Below, one piece after another: positions 23,814 through 35,009 of a stretch of DNA of 64,000 nucleotides. The stretch spans positions 192,623,987-192,687,986 of the forward strand of contig NC_044977.1 in NCBI RefSeq assembly GCF_008728515.1, in the 5' to 3' direction. Every line of letters starts with the position of its first letter. Within the stretch, counting starts at the first letter, position 1. Under the pieces are notes generated by a model, which searched no databases, was not told the DNA's origin, and was given only the letters and a program-made list of their open reading frames with translations. The stretch is from Papio anubis (lineage: Eukaryota; Chordata; Mammalia; Primates; Cercopithecidae). The translations under genes were made by a program, and so were the position numbers.

Positions 23814-24438
23814 CACCTGGCCCTCCATATCCATGGGTTCTGTATTGGTGAATTTAGCCTGTGTATTGAAAATATTCAGGGAAAAGACCAGGTGCAGTGC
23901 AGTGGCGCATGCCTCGTAATCCCAACACTTTGGGAGGCCAAGGTGGGCAGATCACCTGAGGTCAGGAGTTCAGGACCAGCCTGGCCAACATGGCGAAACC
24001 CTGTCTCTACTAAACATACAAAATTAGCTGGGTGTGTTGGCAGACGCCTGTAATCCCAGCTACCTGGGAGGCTGAGGCAGGAGAATTGCTTGAACCTGGG
24101 AGACAGAGGTTGCAGTGAGCAGAGATGGTACCACTGTACTCCAGCAAAAAGAAACAAAATATTCAGGGAAACAGAAAACATTGTTGCATCTCTACTGAAC
24201 ACTTACAGACTTTTCTGTTTGTTATTATTTTCTACAGTATAACAACTGTTTACATTGTATTAGGTACAGTGTAATAGCATTTACATTGTATTAGATGCTA
24301 TAAGTAATCTAGAGATGATTTAAAGTATAGATTGTTTGCAAATACTGTACCATTTTGTATGAAGAACTTGAACATTCTCAAATTTTGGTATTTGGGCGGT
24401 AATGGAACCAATGCCCCATGGATACCGGAGGGATGACA
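23814..24438 (+). mobile_element. MER2 (Tigger-type) DNA transposon, split by an Alu
   Basis: Terminal CACCTGGCCCTCCATATCC at 23814 pairs with GGATACCGGAGGGATGACA ending at 24438, matching the MER2 inverted ends. TA dinucleotides lie outside both ends (23812-23813 and 24439-24440), as for Tc1/mariner/pogo elements. The internal 'TTTACATTGTATTAG' and 'AAGTAATCTAGAGATGATTT' match the family. An Alu at about 23890-24155 interrupts it, with AAAATATTCAGGGAAA repeated on both sides. No transposase is encoded. Confidence 0.85.
23890..24155 (+). mobile_element. Alu inside MER2
   Basis: Right arm stops at CACTGTACTCCAGC before the tail; MER2 sequence AAAATATTCAGGGAAA is duplicated on both sides. Confidence 0.93.
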
Positions 24439-24789
24439 TATTATATATCAAAGGGGGCCAAGAGGTGTGAGATACAGTAATTCATGTAAGAGATGTTGAG
24501 GGCTTGAGCTAAGACTGTGGCAGTGGACATAGGAAAGGCTGGATAGGAGTGTATTAACTAGAAGGAACTGTAGGCCTCTTTGGTTAACTGATGGGATGTT
24601 CACTTGGGGGAGTAAGAAGTCTAAGGATGTTTCTCAAGTTTAAGTAATGTATGAAGCTCTTTGGAAAAACCTCCCTGGTCCTGTGTAACTTAAATTACCA
24701 TATATGCCCCGATAAAAGGCAGACTCCAAATGAAAGGCAATTGTTTTTCTCTAATTTCCCAAAAGGGTGTTTGTTTTTTCAATTTTTAT

Positions 24790-25800
24790 AATTGTATTAA
24801 CATCTACATAACAAAATTTATCATTTTAACCTTTTTTTGAGACTGAGTTTCGCTCTTGTTGCCCAGGCTGGAGTGCAATGGAGTGACCTCAGCTCACTGC
24901 AACCTTTGCCTCCTGGGTTCAAGCGCTTCTCCTCCCTCAGCCTCCCTAGTAGCTAGAATTACAGGTGCCCACCACACCCGGCTAATTTTTGTATTTTTTA
25001 GTAGAGACAGGGTTTTACCATGTTGGCCAGGCTGGTCTCAAACTCCTGACCTCAAGTGATCTGCCCACATCAGCCCCCTAAAGTGCTAGGATTACAGCTG
25101 CGAGCTACCGTGCTTGGCCCATTTTAACCATTTTTAAGGGTACAGTTCAGTGGTATTAAATACATTAATAATGTGTAACCATTACCACCGACCCTCTCTA
25201 TAACTCTTTGTCTTGTAAAACTAAAACTGTATACCCATTGAACAATAACTCCCTACTCCTCATTCTACCTTCCTCCAGCCCCTGGCAACCATCATTCTAC
25301 TTTCTGACTGTGATTTTTAGTGCTCTAAATATCTCACATAAGTGGAATCATACAGCATTTGTATTTTTGTGACTGGCTTATTTCACTTAGCATAATGTCC
25401 TCAAGGTTCATTCATGTCAGAATTTCTTTCCTTTTTAAGGCTCTATGATATTCCGTTGTATGAATATACTACTTTAGTTTATCCATTCATGTGTTGGTGG
25501 GTACTTGGGTGGCTTCCATGTTTTACCTACTGTGAATAATGCTGTTATGAAAATGGGCATGTAAATATCTTTTTGAGACCCTGCTTTCAGTTCTCTGGGT
25601 ATATCGCCAGAAGTGAAATTACTGGATCATATGGTAATTCTGTTGTTAGTTTTTTGAGGAATCACCATAGTTTTCCACCCTAGTTGTACCATTTTATATT
25701 CCCATCAAGAGTGCATAGTGGTTCCAGTTTCTCCACATCCTCACCCACACTTGTTATTTTTTGTTTTTTACTAGTAGCCTTTTTAATGGATATAACCTGG
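24790..25800 (-). mobile_element. L1M 3' fragment, split by an Alu
   Basis: Antisense 3' part of an old mammalian L1. Markers are 'AACATCTACATAACAAAATT', 'GGGTACAGTTCAGTGGTATT', 'CCTGGCAACCATCATTCTAC' and 'TACTGGATCATATGGTAATT'. The Alu at 24832-25119 duplicated CATTTTAACC. No ORF2 remains. Confidence 0.8.
24832..25119 (-). mobile_element. Alu inside L1M
   Basis: Direct repeat CATTTTAACC at 24822 and 25120. Confidence 0.94.
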
Positions 25801-25920
25801 TACTAAAAAAACAGTTGACTGTCAACTATGTGCGTTTCTAGAGATTTAAGTGAAATGATCAGGTGCTTTCTTGGGTAATTTTTATTGATTTAACATTATT
25901 ACACACATTGTATATTCATG

Positions 25921-26216
25921 CTTTTTTTTTTTGGAGATGAAGTCTCGTTCTGTCACCCAAACTGAAGTGCAGTGGTGTGATCTCAGCTTGCTGTAACCTC
26001 CGCCTGTTGGATTCAAGAGATTTCCCTGCCTCAGCCTCCCTAGTAGCTGAGATTTCAGATGCCTGCCACCATGCCTGGCTGATTTTTGTATTTCTAGTAG
26101 AAGACGGGGTTTCACCCTGTTGGCCAGGCTGGTCTGGAACTCCTGAGCTCAAATGATGTGCCTGCCTCAACCTCCCAAAGTGCCAGGTTTACAGGCACGA
26201 GCCACTGCACCTGGCT
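25921..26216 (-). mobile_element. Alu, full length
   Basis: Antisense, moderately diverged. Confidence 0.92.
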
Positions 26217-26337
26217 GCCTTTTTTCAGTCATATTTTATGAAATGAGTTTATTCAGTTGTTTTCATTTGCACCTTAAATATATATCTTTATCAGTTTTCA
26301 GAAAAGACTATAGCTACTCCATGTCATCTGCTAGTTT

Positions 26338-26616
26338 ATTTGTTTTTGAGATGAAATCTTACTCTTGTGCCCCAGGCTGGAGTGCAACGGCTCACTGCAA
26401 CCTCTGCTCCCAGGCTAAGTGATTCTTCTGCCTCAGCCTCCCCAGTAGCTGGAATTACAAGCACCTGCCACCACGTCTGGCTAATTTTTGCATTTTTAGT
26501 AGAGAAGGGGTTTCACCATGTTGGTCAGGCTGGTCTTGAACTCCTGACCTCAGCTAATCTGCCTGCCTTGGCCTCCCAAAGTGCTGGGATTACAGGTGTG
26601 AGCCACTGTGCTCGGC
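26338..26616 (-). mobile_element. Alu, with a short left-arm deletion
   Basis: Direct repeat CATCTGCTAGTTT (26325) and CATCCGCTAGTTT (26617). Confidence 0.94.
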
Positions 26617-26889
26617 CATCCGCTAGTTTTTTGAAGCATGTTATTTTCACTTCTTTTTAAATCTATCTTAAATCCATTAATCCAGCGTATCCATTTGCTA
26701 TTTATTTCCAGAATGTAACCATACTGCTTTATAAATTAATTTTAAAACATAAGTATATGCACAAAGTACAAAATTAAATTGTTATGAAAGGGTTGCCAGT
26801 GGTTTTGACTAAGGCCTGCTCCCTCTGTCTCTAGTGTATAGCTAATGAGTTAAAGTACTATGAGATATCACTAAGTTTATCAGACATTG

Positions 26890-27860
26890 ATCACATGCAA
26901 GCAAGCCTGATGCCAGGTGCTGGGAGATACCGAGGCAAGAAAACCAGTTCCTCTGTTCAAGAACCGTCTATTCTTTTAGGGGAGCCAGAAAATAAACCAG
27001 CATTTACTAGTAGTATATCCATGGATATAATAGAACGTTATCTCAGGGATGGGAATGGGCAGGTAGGCGAGTATACAAATGAACAAAGTAACATTTCTGT
27101 TGATTTCAGCATGCATGAACTAGATGAGGGGATGATGGGGAGGATAAGGGCATTCCAAGCAGGTAATGAATTTGACTATAGTAAACTATGTAGGATGAGG
27201 AAGAAGAAAGGCAAAGCCAGAGAAATAAGCTGAGGCCTGATCCAACAAAGGGCTTTCCAGATCATAAAGACTTGAATTTATACTGCAGGCATCAGAAGAA
27301 AGCCGTTACGGGATTTTTTTTGTTTTTGTTTTTGTTTTTGTTTTTTTGAAATGAGGTCTCGCTCTCTTGACCAAGCTGGAGTGAAGTGGCACAATCTCAG
27401 CTCACTGCAACCTCTGCCTCCCAGGTTCAAGTGATTCTCCTGCCTCAGCCTCCTGAGTAGCTGGGATTGCAGATGTGTGCCAACACACCTGGCTAATTTT
27501 TGTATTTTTAGTAGAGACAGGGTTTCACCATGTTGGTCAGGCTGGTCTCGAACTCCTAACCTCCTAACTGCCTACTTTGGCCTCCAAAAGTGCTGGGATT
27601 ACAGGTGTGAGCCACCATGCCTGGTCGCCATTAAGGGATTTTAAACAGGAGGATGATACAATGAGACTTATATTTTGGAACACACCCTCTGCAGCAAGGT
27701 GGAAGATGGAATAATGATCAGTTAGGAGCCTGTTGAAGTAATTGAGGTAAGTATTAAGGATTTGCCTTAGAGACAGTAGTAGTACAGAAGAGAAAACAAA
27801 TGAGAGACAGTAAGAGTAGAGTTAGCACTTCCATTTCTTGCAGTAAGGATAATGTAGAGT
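26890..27860 (+). repeat. Second copy of the same ancient repeat, split by an Alu
   Basis: 'GATGCCAGGTGCTGGGAGAT', 'GAAATAAGCTGAGGCCTGAT' and, past the Alu, 'GATCAGTTAGGAGCCTGTTG' follow the same recalled consensus as 11020-13160. A 112-codon frame at 26895-27233 lies inside it and is not a gene. Confidence 0.5.
27318..27626 (-). mobile_element. Alu
   Basis: (GTTTTT)n reversed tail; GCCGTTACGGGATTTT (27302) and GCCATTAAGGGATTTT (27627). Confidence 0.94.
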
Positions 27861-27930
27861 GATAACATGAATAACCCTGCTGCTGAGAAAAACAGTGCTG
27901 AAGAATGTATGTATTCAAAAAAATTTTTAA

Positions 27931-28138
27931 GGCCTAGTGTGGTGATTCACTCCTGTAATCCCTGCACTTTGGGAGGCCGAGGCGGGCGGATCACCTGATG
28001 GGCAGATCACCTGAGGCCAGGAGGTCAAGACCAGCCTGGCCAACATGGTGAAACCTTGTCTCTACTAAAAATACAAAAATTAGCCCAGCGTGGTGGCAGG
28101 CACCTGTAATCTCAGCCACTTGGGAGGCTGAGACAGGA
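27931..28138 (+). mobile_element. Alu, 3'-truncated
   Basis: Stops after GAGGCTGAGACAGG. Contains a ~19-bp internal duplication (GGCGGATCACCTGA / GGCAGATCACCTGA). Confidence 0.9.
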
Positions 28139-28139
28139 T

Positions 28140-29240
28140 TGTTACAGTCACATTTCCCATGTGGTCTTGAAAAACTTCCAAGTCAGAAATGTGTTTAAAG
28201 TGATCTCTGCTAGTGCCCGTGGGTGCCTTGAAAAGTCTGTCAAATCATATCCTCTTAGGATGAAATGTACCTTCAACCCAAGCTTCAGAATTCTGCAGAT
28301 TAAAATGTCAAGGCACATGACATCACAGTAAAAAAACCACAAATCAGACAAAAACTGTGGCATAGTGAGCAAGATCCAGCAGAAACATGAGATAGTGACC
28401 TATAGAAACTGTAGAAATTTTGTATTTTCCCTTAGTGATTCCAATAAGTTTGGTTAATATGCTTGAAGAAGTGAAAGATTGAAATAGGAGTATGAATTAA
28501 GGATCTCCAAAACATGATCAAGCAGATGAGGAAGTAAACAAAAACAGAACTTCCAGTTATAAAAAATTAGCTGAAATCAAAAGCTCAGTGAGCAAGGGAA
28601 GAAACAGATTGGCACAGCTAAAGGGAAAATGTGTGAACTCGAAATAGCATTGAAGAGATTAGCCACAATCCACATAGAGAGCTAAAGAGACAATACGCAT
28701 GTGAAAGAAAGGTTGAGACATAAAGGTTAGAGTGAAGAGTTGTAACGTACATCTAATTGGAGTTACAGAGGAAATAAGTGTGAATGGAGGGTGAGGCAGC
28801 GATCAAATAGAAATTGCTGCGACTTTTTCAGAATTGATAAAAGACAATCTTCAAGTGGTAAAAGTCCACTGAATCCCAGAGAGGATAAATAAAATCAGCC
28901 CTGACAAATCAGAGTGAAATTGCAGAAGGCTAAAGACAGAGGGTCTTAAAAGCAACTAGAAACAACAGATTGCTATAAAAACATTTTTCTGTAGTCTGGC
29001 AACTGATTTCCCAGCAGCAACAACAGAAGCCAGAGGACATTGGAATGCTGTCTTCAATATTCTGAGAGAAAATAGCTGTCAGCTTTGAAATGGAATATAC
29101 CCAGTAAAACTGTCAGGAATGACAGCGAAATAAAGACATTTTCAGGCAAAAACTTAAGAGCATTTACCATCAAGAGAAGGAGATTCTAAGGGATGTAATT
29201 CAGATAGAAGAAAAATCATCCCAAATGGAAAGCTTGAGGT
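28140..29240 (+). mobile_element. Old L1/HAL1-like fragment
   Basis: A-rich sense-strand sequence with L1M/HAL1-like runs such as 'GACATTTTCAGGCAAAAACT', 'AGCAACAACAGAAGCCAGAG' and 'GAATATACCCAGTAAAACTG'. It is heavily decayed and no frame survives. The assignment rests on recalled consensus text. Confidence 0.55.
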
Positions 29241-29660
29241 GCTTTTTCGTGGCCCTAAAATGTTCAATTTACATTCTATCATTAGACATTTTTGTTGTTT
29301 CCAACTTTTCAGTATAAACTGAAGCTATGCTGGACGTGTGTATGAACATGTTTATGCATATAGTATTTTATGTAGATTTTATTTTATTTTGACTAGAAGC
29401 CGAAATTACTGAGTCAAAAAAGGAATGAGTATTTTTGTTTCTGGAATACATGTTGTAAAATTGTTTTCTTAAAGGACCTTACCAATTTACGTTTCATTTA
29501 GCAGAGTCCGTTAGCTTTACTTTATTTACAAATGAGTTAGTTTGTAATAGGGACATTTTTAAATGATGAAGATTGACATTTCTTACCAGATTTTGACTTA
29601 GTTATGTCTTAGACAAAAAAATGTTCCTTCTCACTTGTTTGTCATTGGTATTAAAGATGC

Positions 29661-29957
29661 CTTTTTTTTTTTTTTTTTTGAGACAGAGTCTCGCTTTGTT
29701 GCCCAGGCTGGAGTGCAGTGGCATGACCTTGGCTCACTGCAAGCTCTGCCTCCTGGGTTCAAGCGATTCTCCTACCTCAGCCTCCTGAGTAACTGGGATT
29801 ACAGGTGCATACCACCATGCTTGGCACATTTTTGTTTTTAGTAGAGACGGGGCTTCACCATGTTAGTTGGGCTGGTCTCCAACTCCTGACCTCGTGATCC
29901 AGCCGCCTCGGCCTCCCAAGGTGTTGGGATTATAGGTGTGAGCCACTGTGCCCAGCC
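29661..29957 (-). mobile_element. Alu, full length
   Basis: Last Alu before exon 2 (450 bp upstream); antisense. Confidence 0.93.
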
Positions 29958-30407
29958 TGACGCTTTCTTTTTAACAGAAACAGAAATGCTAACTGAAATG
30001 TATTCTTTCTAACAAAGCATTTCTAACTTTCTAGAATGTAGTCTTTCATTTTTCTTTATCTTTTTTCAGCTTATTCCCAAATATATACTTTGGCCACTTA
30101 AATAAATGGCCAAAAAAAAAAAAAAAAAAAACCAGAAGTGGCCAAAAAATGCTTTAGTATTTAGTTTTTGTTTTATTATGAAGGATGATTACTCTTTAAT
30201 GCTTCTACATTCTTTTCTAGCTCTGTGTATTTCACTTCAAGAATGTGTGCATTTTTTTTCTAGCTCGGTGTATTTCACAAGAAATTCATTCTAAAAGGGA
30301 AAAATACTATTGATTTACTTGGGAATTCTAATATGAGCTGAAAAAAGAGGCTGTCTTTTTTTTTTTTTTTTTTTTTTAACGTTTTTCCTGTCTTTTTACT
30401 GTTTCAG

Positions 30408-30555
30408 GTGCAAGTGAAAGTGTAGGAAAACATATGCTTGAAGCGTGCAACAATAATCTGGAAATGGCAGTCACTATGTTTTTGGATGGTGGAGGAATCG
30501 CTGAAGAGCCCAGTACCAGTTCAGCAAGTGTCTCTGCTGTCAGACCACACACAGA
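30408..30555 (+). CDS. UBXN7: UBXN7 coding exon 2 (UBA domain, residues 25-73)
   Basis: Acceptor ACTGTTTCAG|GT. Two bases complete Gly25, then 48 codons follow, beginning ASESVGKHMLEACNNNLEMA and continuing VTMFLDGGG. This is the helix 2/helix 3 part of the UBA domain, which binds ubiquitin; the NNNLEMAVTMFL segment is the typical UBA helix 3. A Ser/Thr-rich linker (EEPSTSSASVS) follows. The exon ends in phase 2 at GA|GTACGA, a weak-looking donor that keeps the correct frame into exon 3 (HTE|EEV). Residue 68 is Ala; I recall Thr in human. Confidence 0.97.
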
Positions 30556-30714
30556 GTACGAATCTAATGTGTATTGTCAGGAGCTATCCATTGCCTACAT
30601 TAAGTAGTTGCGTTTTTATCAAAGCTAGGTCAATTCTCTGGTTTTGAAATAAATGAAAGGCTGAAAGCCTCTGAAAAAGTATGAAGTGGAAATTTTTGTA
30701 GTAACATACGTTCG

Positions 30715-30990
30715 ATTCTTTAGATACTGTCTTGCCTTATTGAATCCTCAAAGGAACCATGTAGGCTCTGTGAAGTCGGGGAGGTGGGGTTGGTGGGAGT
30801 GTGTGGTGCTGCTCTGCTGGGATTGGCCTGTGGCCAGCAGGGCCTGTGTGCCTCATGGCAGCAACAAATAAACAAACAGAAACCTTATTGGATGGCATTA
30901 TCAACATTTTACCAATAAGGAAGCAGAGGCATAGCTATTTCCCCAAGCTACACAGCATTAAGTAGCAGTAAAGCTCAGATTTCCCAATTA
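30715..30990 (+). repeat. MIR SINE split by an unidentified insert
   Basis: The left part (30720-30764, 'TTGAATCCTCAAAGGAACCA') and right part (30885-30990, 'CATTTTACCAATAAGGAAGC', 'GCTACACAGCATTAAGTAGC') are MIR-like. The GC-rich ~120 bp between them is not MIR. Confidence 0.65.
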
Positions 30991-31050
30991 CAGATTTTTC
31001 TACATTCACAGAAATGTTTTGAGTTGCCATGAAAAATGTTTGAAACTAGG

Positions 31051-31362
31051 CTGGGCATGGTGGCTCACACCTATAATCCCGGCACTTTGGAAGGCCGAGG
31101 CAGGCTGATCATGAGGTCAGGAGTTCGAGACCAGTGTGACCAACATGGTGAAACCGTGTCTCTACTAAAAAAAAATACAGAAATTAGCCAGGCGTGGTGG
31201 CGGGTGCCTGTAATCCTAACTACTCGGGAGGCTGAGGCACAAGAATTGCTTCAGCCCAGGAGGCAGAGGTTGCAGTGACCAGAGATCATGCCGCTACACT
31301 CCAGCCTGGGTGACAGAGCAAGACTCTGTCTCAAAAAATAAATAAATAAATAAATAAAAATA
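31051..31362 (+). mobile_element. Alu, full length
   Basis: First Alu after exon 2; (AAAT)n tail. Inverted relative to the one at 29661. Confidence 0.93.
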
Positions 31363-31468
31363 ATATCGTGTAGAGTTTTTTCTGTTAATGTTGGCCATGT
31401 ATTTCACTCCCAATATAGCTCAGACTTTTAACAGAAATCAGTATGAGAACCTAATACTTAAAAAAAAA

Positions 31469-31756
31469 GCTCATGCCTGTAATTCTAGTACTTTGGGAGG
31501 CCAAGGCAGGAGGATGGCTTGAGCCCAAGAGTTTGAGACCAGCTTGGGCAATATAGCAAAAACCTGTCTCTACAAAAAATAGGAAAATTAGCCGGGCGTG
31601 GTGGTGCGCAGCTGTAGTCCCAGCTACTTGGGAGGCTGAGATGGGAGGATCACATGAGCCTGGGAGGTTGAGGTTGCAATGAGCCATGATTGTGCCACTG
31701 CACTCCAACCTGGTTGACACAGAGTGACCCCCTGTCTCAAAAAAAAAAAAAAAAAA
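31469..31756 (+). mobile_element. Alu, 5'-truncated
   Basis: Starts at GCTCATGCCTGTAATTC, ~18 bp short. Confidence 0.9.
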
Positions 31757-32169
31757 GATTAAAAACAAAATGGCAAATATTCATAGTTGATGTGGGAGAG
31801 CATATTTATCCTCATTGTATAAAACGTGTTTTCTCAATTGTGTTGAAAAATAGTTTTGGTAAATGAATATCTTTTCCTAATGAATTCCCCTATATATATT
31901 TTGGCTTAGATAGTTTGTATTGCTAGTTGATCAACATTCAATAATGGCTCCTAATTCCTAAAGTATGATTTTCTTTATTCACTTTTTTCTATTCCATCCT
32001 TCCATTCTTGGTAGCTGACAATCTTGGTACAGATACCCTCAGATAATGTGGTAATCAAGTCTTTTCATGTAAGGACAACTGTACTGCTTAATCCACCCTT
32101 CTAATTGATGCATTTAGTCAGATTAAAGTTTGTTTATAGAACAATTCAGTTGTCTGAGATTGAGACAAT

Positions 32170-32198
32170 TGTGTGTGTGTGTATATATATATATATGC
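32170..32198. repeat. (GT)n(TA)n microsatellite
   Basis: About six GT units followed by about six TA units. Confidence 0.85.
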
Positions 32199-32253
32199 TG
32201 TAAAGCGAGGTATAACAATAATGGAAGGTTTTGTTTAGGTAGAAGTTTTCTTT

Positions 32254-32550
32254 CTTTCTTTTTTTTTTGTTTTTTGAGACAGAGTCTCTATCGCTAGGCT
32301 GGAGTGCAGTGTGGTGATCTCGGCTCACTGCAACTTCCACCTCCTAGGTTCCAGTGATTCTCCTGCCTCAGCCTCCTAAGTAGCTGGGACTACCGGCACA
32401 TGCCACCATGCCTGGCTAATTTTTGTATTTTTAGTAGAGACGGCGTTGCACCATGTTGACCAGGATGGTCCCGATCTCCTGACCTCGTGATCTGCCCACC
32501 TCGGCCTCCCAAGGTGCTGGGTTTACAGGCATGAGCCACTGTGTGTGGCC
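32254..32550 (-). mobile_element. Alu, stacked 1 of 3
   Basis: Follows AGTTTTCTTT at 32244; the same string follows it at 32551. Confidence 0.93.
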
Positions 32551-32559
32551 AGTTTTCTT

Positions 32560-32835
32560 TTTTTTTTTTTTCAGGCTGGAGTGCAGTGGTGCAATCTCGG
32601 CTCACTGCAAGCTCCGCTTCCCAGGTTCACACCGTTCTCCTGCCTCAGCCTCTGGAGTAGCTGGGACTACAGGCGCCGCCACCACTCCCGGCTAATTTTT
32701 TGTATTTTTTTTTTTAATAGAGACCGGGTTTCAGCATGTTAGCCAGGATGGTCTTGATCTCCTGACCTCGTGATCCACCGGCCTCGGCCTCCCAAAGTGC
32801 TGGGATTACAGGCGTGAGCCACCGCGCCCAGCCAA
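32560..32835 (-). mobile_element. Alu, stacked 2 of 3
   Basis: TGGCCAGTTTTCTT at 32546 and 32836 is its direct repeat. The element begins directly at CAGGCTGGAGTG after a T-run, lacking GAGACGGAG. Confidence 0.93.
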
Positions 32836-32849
32836 TGGCCAGTTTTCTT

Positions 32850-33147
32850 TTTTTTTTTTTTGTTGAGACAGAGTCTCGCTTTGTCGCCCAGACTGGAGTG
32901 CAGTGGCCGGATCTCAGCTCACTGCAAGCTCCGCCTCCCGGGTTCACGCCATTCTCCTGCCTCAGCCTCCCGAGTAGCTGGGACTACAGACGCCCGCCAC
33001 CTCGCCCGGCTAGGTTTTTGTATTTTTTAGTAGAGACGGGGTTTCACCGTGTTAGCCAGGATGGTCTTGATCTCCTGACCTCATGATCCGCCCGTCTCGG
33101 CCTCCCAAAGTGCTGGGATTACAGGCTTGAGCCACCGCGCCCAGCCC
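32850..33147 (-). mobile_element. AluY of Old World monkey type, stacked 3 of 3
   Basis: GTGGCCGGATCTCAGCTCAC; CAGTTTTCTT before (32840) and after (33148). Confidence 0.94.
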
Positions 33148-33171
33148 AGTTTTCTTAAGATAATTAGCTCT

Positions 33172-33466
33172 TTTTAAAAAAACACAGTCTTCTTCTGTCA
33201 CTTAGGCTGGAATGTAGGGGTGTGATCTCTGCTCACTGCTCTCGATTCACTGCAACCTCTGCCTCCCAGGTTCAAGCAACCTGAGCTCCTCAAGTAGCTG
33301 GGACTATAGGCACATGCCACCACACTTGGCTAATTTTTGTATTTTTAGAAAGATGGGGTTTTGCCTTGTTGCCCAGGCTGGTCTTGAACTCCTGAGCTCA
33401 AGCAATCCACCTGCCTTGGCCTCTCAAAATGCTAGGATTGCAGGTGTGAGCCACCATGGCTGGCCG
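33172..33466 (-). mobile_element. AluJ-like
   Basis: Diverged, with a small internal duplication of 'TCACTGC'. Confidence 0.85.
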
Positions 33467-33918
33467 GCCTGTTTCCTTTTGATGAAAGGATTGACAGAGC
33501 TTCCTCTTATAGATGTATTGTCTGTTTCTTCAGATGATTGACATTTTGTGTGTGAGCACCAGGAAAGAGTACTTAACATAATTTTGAATTATCCTTTAGT
33601 CACGTGGTTTGTTGGAAATTTCTTTAACTGGTTGTTCTTTGATTACAGGATGTTATTGTTGACAAATGAGTATTCCTACTTCATTTCATAAAGGATGTTT
33701 TGGAGTTCCAACGCTTAAATATCAAAAACAAGGTCTTTAGTTGTTACTATTCAGAACACCTGAATGAAAACCATTAGGGCTAACATAAATTTATATGGAA
33801 TTTACATGCTTATATAATACTTATTATAAGCAGGAAGATAATGAAAATTAGGAAGTTACTATTTGCTGTGAACATTAATCAGCAAAGTTCAATACTTGAG
33901 TTACAACTATAAAACTAT

Positions 33919-34056
33919 TTCTTTTTCTTTTTCTTTTTTTTAGAGATGGAGTCTTGCTATGTTGCCAAGGTTGGTCTCGAACTCCTGGGCTCAAGTGAGC
34001 CTCCCGCCTCCTCTCCCAAAGCACTGGGATTACAGGCATGAGCCACCGTGCCCAAC
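33919..34056 (-). mobile_element. Alu arm
   Basis: Single antisense arm after a (TTTTTC)n tract. Confidence 0.85.
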
Positions 34057-34561
34057 CTAAAATAAAGTGTTCTTTAAAGGCACACACCATTTTTACAGTG
34101 TATCTGAATGAGTTTTTTGTTACTGGAAGAGATGGATTATCAGTAAACTCTGTGAATGTAAACTTTGAAGAAAATAGGCTTTTAAAAGATGAGTAATTAC
34201 TTTTTTTGTTCTGTATATTAGGATCTTTTTAGTAAATAATCCAAGATCATACCTGTTAGCCTCTTTCATAATTAGCATGAAATTCACTGCCTTTTAAAGT
34301 TTATTTTAATATGTCCTTATGATTTAATTATTCTTTGATGTAGTAGTAATGTGATATTGCTTCTATTAAGCCTATATTTTTCTATTCATTTCTGCCTGAT
34401 TTTTTGGGGGAAAATTTTTTTCTTTTTTTCTGACAGAATTTAAGGTAGGAAACTTGAGAGGGAAAGGGAAATTGTTTTTATTTCTAAACCATTTGAGCTA
34501 TATATTCCAGGTACTCATTTCCACTTGAGCTTTATGTGGAAACCATCTAAAACTCACTTAT

Positions 34562-34868
34562 CAGCTGGATGCAGTAGCTCACGCCTGTAATCCTAGCATT
34601 TTGGGAGGCTGAGGTGGGTGGACTGCCTGAGCTCAGGAGTTCAAGACCGGCCTGGCCAACATGGCGCAACCCTGTCACTACTAAAAATACGAAAAAAAGT
34701 TAGCCAGGTGTGATGGTGCATGCCTGTAGTCCCAGCTACTAGGGAGGCCGAGGCACGAGATTTGCTTTAACTCAGGAGGTGGAGGTTGCAGTGAGTCAAG
34801 ATCGTGTCAGTCCACTCCAGCCTGGGCGACAGAGTGAGACACTGTCTCCCCTGCCAAAAAAAAAAACC
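34562..34868 (+). mobile_element. Alu, full length
   Basis: Sense copy 180 bp before exon 3. Confidence 0.92.
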
Positions 34869-34931
34869 AACAAAATAACTTAAATTTATCATTATTACTG
34901 TGCTTCTAAAAGTCACTAAGTTAATTTGAAT

Positions 34932-35009
34932 ATATTCACAGTAATTACAGAAAGCAAACAGGTAGCAGAAATATTCACAGTAATTACAGGAAGCAAACAG
35001 GTAGCAGAA
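34932..35009. repeat. 39-bp tandem duplication upstream of exon 3
   Basis: Units 34932-34970 and 34971-35009 start ATATTCACAGTAATTACAG and end AGCAAACAGGTAGCAGAA, with one mismatch. Confidence 0.95.

Larger units (their letters stand above)
4944..30407 (+). other. UBXN7: UBXN7 intron 1
   Basis: 25.5-kb intron between GTAAGA and TTTCAG. The 5' ~650 bp belong to the CpG island. About 45 Alu copies follow, listed separately, with older repeats between them. Stretches without a recognised repeat, where I see no gene, include 5650-6570, 7200-7930, 9490-9880, 16230-17130, 18670-19370, 20870-21420, 21730-22070, 23030-23800 and 29960-30400. A T-run of about 22 lies 30-50 nt before the exon 2 acceptor. 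Confidence 0.93.

Noticed and set aside
26895..27233. 112-codon plus-strand frame
   Set aside because: Lies in an ancient repeat copy that occurs elsewhere in the window (11020-13160).
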